From Acidimicrobiia bacterium (lineage in GTDB: Bacteria; Actinomycetota; Acidimicrobiia; Spongiisociales; UBA5794): 6,093 bases of DNA. Positions 5,196-6,093 of the stretch are shown here, piece by piece (the stretch's first letter is position 1; each line of letters opens with the position of its first letter). Under the pieces are notes generated by a model. That model did no database searches and was not told the origin of the DNA. It saw nothing but the letters and a program-made list of their open reading frames with translations. The stretch is from the NCBI GenBank assembly GCA_013001485.1, contig JABDMN010000398.1, positions 1 through 6,093 of the forward strand. Reading direction: 5' to 3'. The position numbers and the translations under genes are program-made.

Positions 5196-5792
5196 CTAGC
5201 GGGCGCCGCCTTCGATCTTTCGCAGAGTGGGTGCGGCGGAACCGGCTTCGGCATCGATGCGATGGCGGAAGAATCGCAGCGGCTGATTCAACTGGTCATC
5301 GAGGAAGACACCGATCCCGACCCCGAGAACCACGTCACCCATCGAGATCACGTTCTGAGGCAGGGGGATGATGTCGGCGAGGAACGGCAGCAGCGTCGAG
5401 GCATCAAGAACGATGTGTTTCGGGTCGCTGGCGAGATCGGCAGTGCCTCCGGCGAGCGCGATTGCCTCGGGAAGCACGGGCATGCCCTGGTTGACTGCGA
5501 TCACGACGAAGTTCATCAGGATCCCGAGCCCGATGAGCCACATCCCCGATCGCGCCCGGTTGATCCATGCCACGAACAGCAAGGGCAGATACGACGCGAG
5601 AATCAGGCCGACGGCGAGCTCTTCGCTGTAGCTCTCGCCCGATGGGACGAAGCTGGCGGAGATCTGGATGGCGAGGCCCACGAACAGGAGCCACCATGCC
5701 TTTATGTAGATCTCGGCAAGGTTCGACAGCTTGCCGCCGCGCAGAACGGCAAACCCGATCGACAGCACGAGAACGATGCCCATCCAGACCAT
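5196..5792 (-). CDS. DUF5317-type integral membrane protein
   Basis: The protein has 198 residues. Membrane segments lie at about 5-18, 33-49, 59-77, 84-101 and 146-164. The features I associate with the DUF5317 family are the N-terminal GGKLSNLAEIYIKAWWLL (19-36), then NQGMPVLPEA (101-110), then DPKHIVLDASTLLPFLADII (123-142) and the VISMGDVVLGVGIGVF helix (148-163). The biochemical function of the family is not known to me. The C-terminal 30 residues are charged and probably cytoplasmic. The ATG at 5792 is chosen because a -10-like TACCGT ends 6 nt upstream. Met4 (5783) is a possible alternative. No Shine-Dalgarno is present for either, consistent with a leaderless mRNA. Its stop lies 3 nt from that of the convergent HD gene, so transcripts from both probably overlap. 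The family assignment is from memory of its motifs. Confidence 0.8.
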   Translation of the reverse strand: MVWMGIVLVLSIGFAVLRGGKLSNLAEIYIKAWWLLFVGLAIQISASFVPSGESYSEELAVGLILASYLPLLFVAWINRARSGMWLIGLGILMNFVVIAVNQGMPVLPEAIALAGGTADLASDPKHIVLDASTLLPFLADIIPLPQNVISMGDVVLGVGIGVFLDDQLNQPLRFFRHRIDAEAGSAAPTLRKIEGGAR

Positions 5793-5798
5793 GCGCGC

Positions 5799-5804
5799 AC
5801 GGTA
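5799..5804 (-). promoter_or_regulatory. -10-like hexamer for a leaderless DUF5317-type mRNA
   Basis: On the minus strand, TACCGT is followed by 6 nt (GCGCGC) and then ATG, so transcription starting about 7 nt after the hexamer would begin at or next to the start codon. The -35 region is not convincing. Confidence 0.35.
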
Positions 5805-5854
5805 GCGAACCCTGCCGCAACCGAAGCACGTTCTGAGCAGTCATCGTCTGGTCC

Positions 5855-5860
5855 TACCCT
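5855..5860 (+). promoter_or_regulatory. -10-like hexamer for a leaderless lipoprotein mRNA
   Basis: TACCCT fits TAnnnT and ends 7 nt before the ATG at 5868, with no Shine-Dalgarno between them. A weak TTCTGA (5831-5836) lies 18 nt upstream as a possible -35. This matches the arrangement on the opposite strand of the same 75-base intergenic region. Confidence 0.35.
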
Positions 5861-5867
5861 TGCCTCC

Positions 5868-6093
5868 ATGACCAGGTTGTTGGCAGCCCTCGCCGTCGTC
5901 GCGGTGTTGGGCACAGCATGTACGGAGAGCACGGGCACGGAGACTCCGGCCGATCTGAACACGCTCCCCACCATCACGACAACCACGCGCGCCGAGTCCC
6001 AGGCGCCTGACTTCACAGTGCCCCTCGTGGACGGGACCGGGTTCTCGCTTGCGGAGCACATCGCCACGGATGGCCGCCCCATATTCCTCAATC
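5868..6093 (+). CDS. Probable thioredoxin-like (redoxin/TlpA-type) lipoprotein, 5' part only
   Basis: Seventy-five codons are visible before the window ends. Residues 1-17 are a short signal peptide with Arg3 and a hydrophobic core (LLAALAVVAVL), followed by Cys18 in LGTAC. The Cys is the likely lipidation site, but Leu is at -4 and Gly at -3, so the lipobox is imperfect. Residues 19-44 are a Thr/Ser-rich linker typical of exported lipoproteins. From residue 46 the sequence APDFTVPLVDGTGFSLAEHI and then GRPIFLN matches the opening of AhpC/TSA and TlpA-like domains, which normally reach a CxxC redox site about 10 residues later. That site is outside the window. The likely role is an extracytoplasmic thiol-disulfide oxidoreductase or peroxiredoxin-like protein attached to the membrane. 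The ATG is chosen because it gives a complete signal peptide. Confidence 0.8.
   Translation, partial: MTRLLAALAVVAVLGTACTESTGTETPADLNTLPTITTTTRAESQAPDFTVPLVDGTGFSLAEHIATDGRPIFLN

Noticed and set aside
5702..6091. A minus-strand frame opposite the lipoprotein gene start
   Set aside because: It covers the divergent promoter region and the signal peptide coding sequence on the other strand and shows no domain pattern.

Overview
This is a GC-rich stretch whose codon use, short intergenic gaps and apparently leaderless promoters suggest an actinobacterium. The DUF5317-type membrane protein and the membrane-anchored HD-GYP proteins fit the Acidimicrobiia or a related lineage. The phylum is reasonably likely and the class is a guess. 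There are no rRNA or tRNA genes, no CRISPR array and no recognisable insertion sequence.

Layout. (1) On the minus strand, positions 1-2053 hold a two-gene unit. A 208-residue conserved protein of unknown function (2053 to 1427) is followed after 3 nt by a gamma-glutamyltransferase-family gene (1423 leftward) whose 3' end lies outside the window. (2) Positions 2054-2578 are a 525-base divergent intergenic region. It is less GC-rich than the genes and holds five separate inverted repeats and a short reading frame for a roughly 24-32 residue, one-helix hydrophobic peptide. (3) On the plus strand, 2579-5192 holds two tandem genes overlapping by 8 nt. Each encodes a polytopic membrane domain fused to a cytoplasmic HD-type phosphohydrolase domain. 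The first keeps every HD-GYP metal ligand but reads GYH instead of GYP. The second is clearly degenerate: QH replaces the HH pair and the GYP segment is lost. (4) A convergent minus-strand gene for a DUF5317-type membrane protein ends 3 nt from the second HD gene. (5) A divergent plus-strand gene starts at 5868 and runs off the right edge. It encodes a probable lipoprotein that enters a thioredoxin-like (redoxin/TlpA) domain.

How they may work together. The tandem HD genes are almost certainly co-transcribed and translationally coupled. The simplest model is a membrane cyclic-dinucleotide signalling pair, with one protein catalytic and the other a diverged partner or regulator; this is inference. 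The minus-strand pair probably forms its own operon, and its promoter region would lie within the dyad-rich intergenic region. The lipoprotein and DUF5317 genes share a 75-base divergent promoter region in which each has a TAnnnT -10-like hexamer only 6-7 nt before its ATG, as expected for leaderless mRNAs. The part most worth a second look is 2190-2520, with its dyads and the tiny membrane peptide whose stop codon sits in a hairpin loop.
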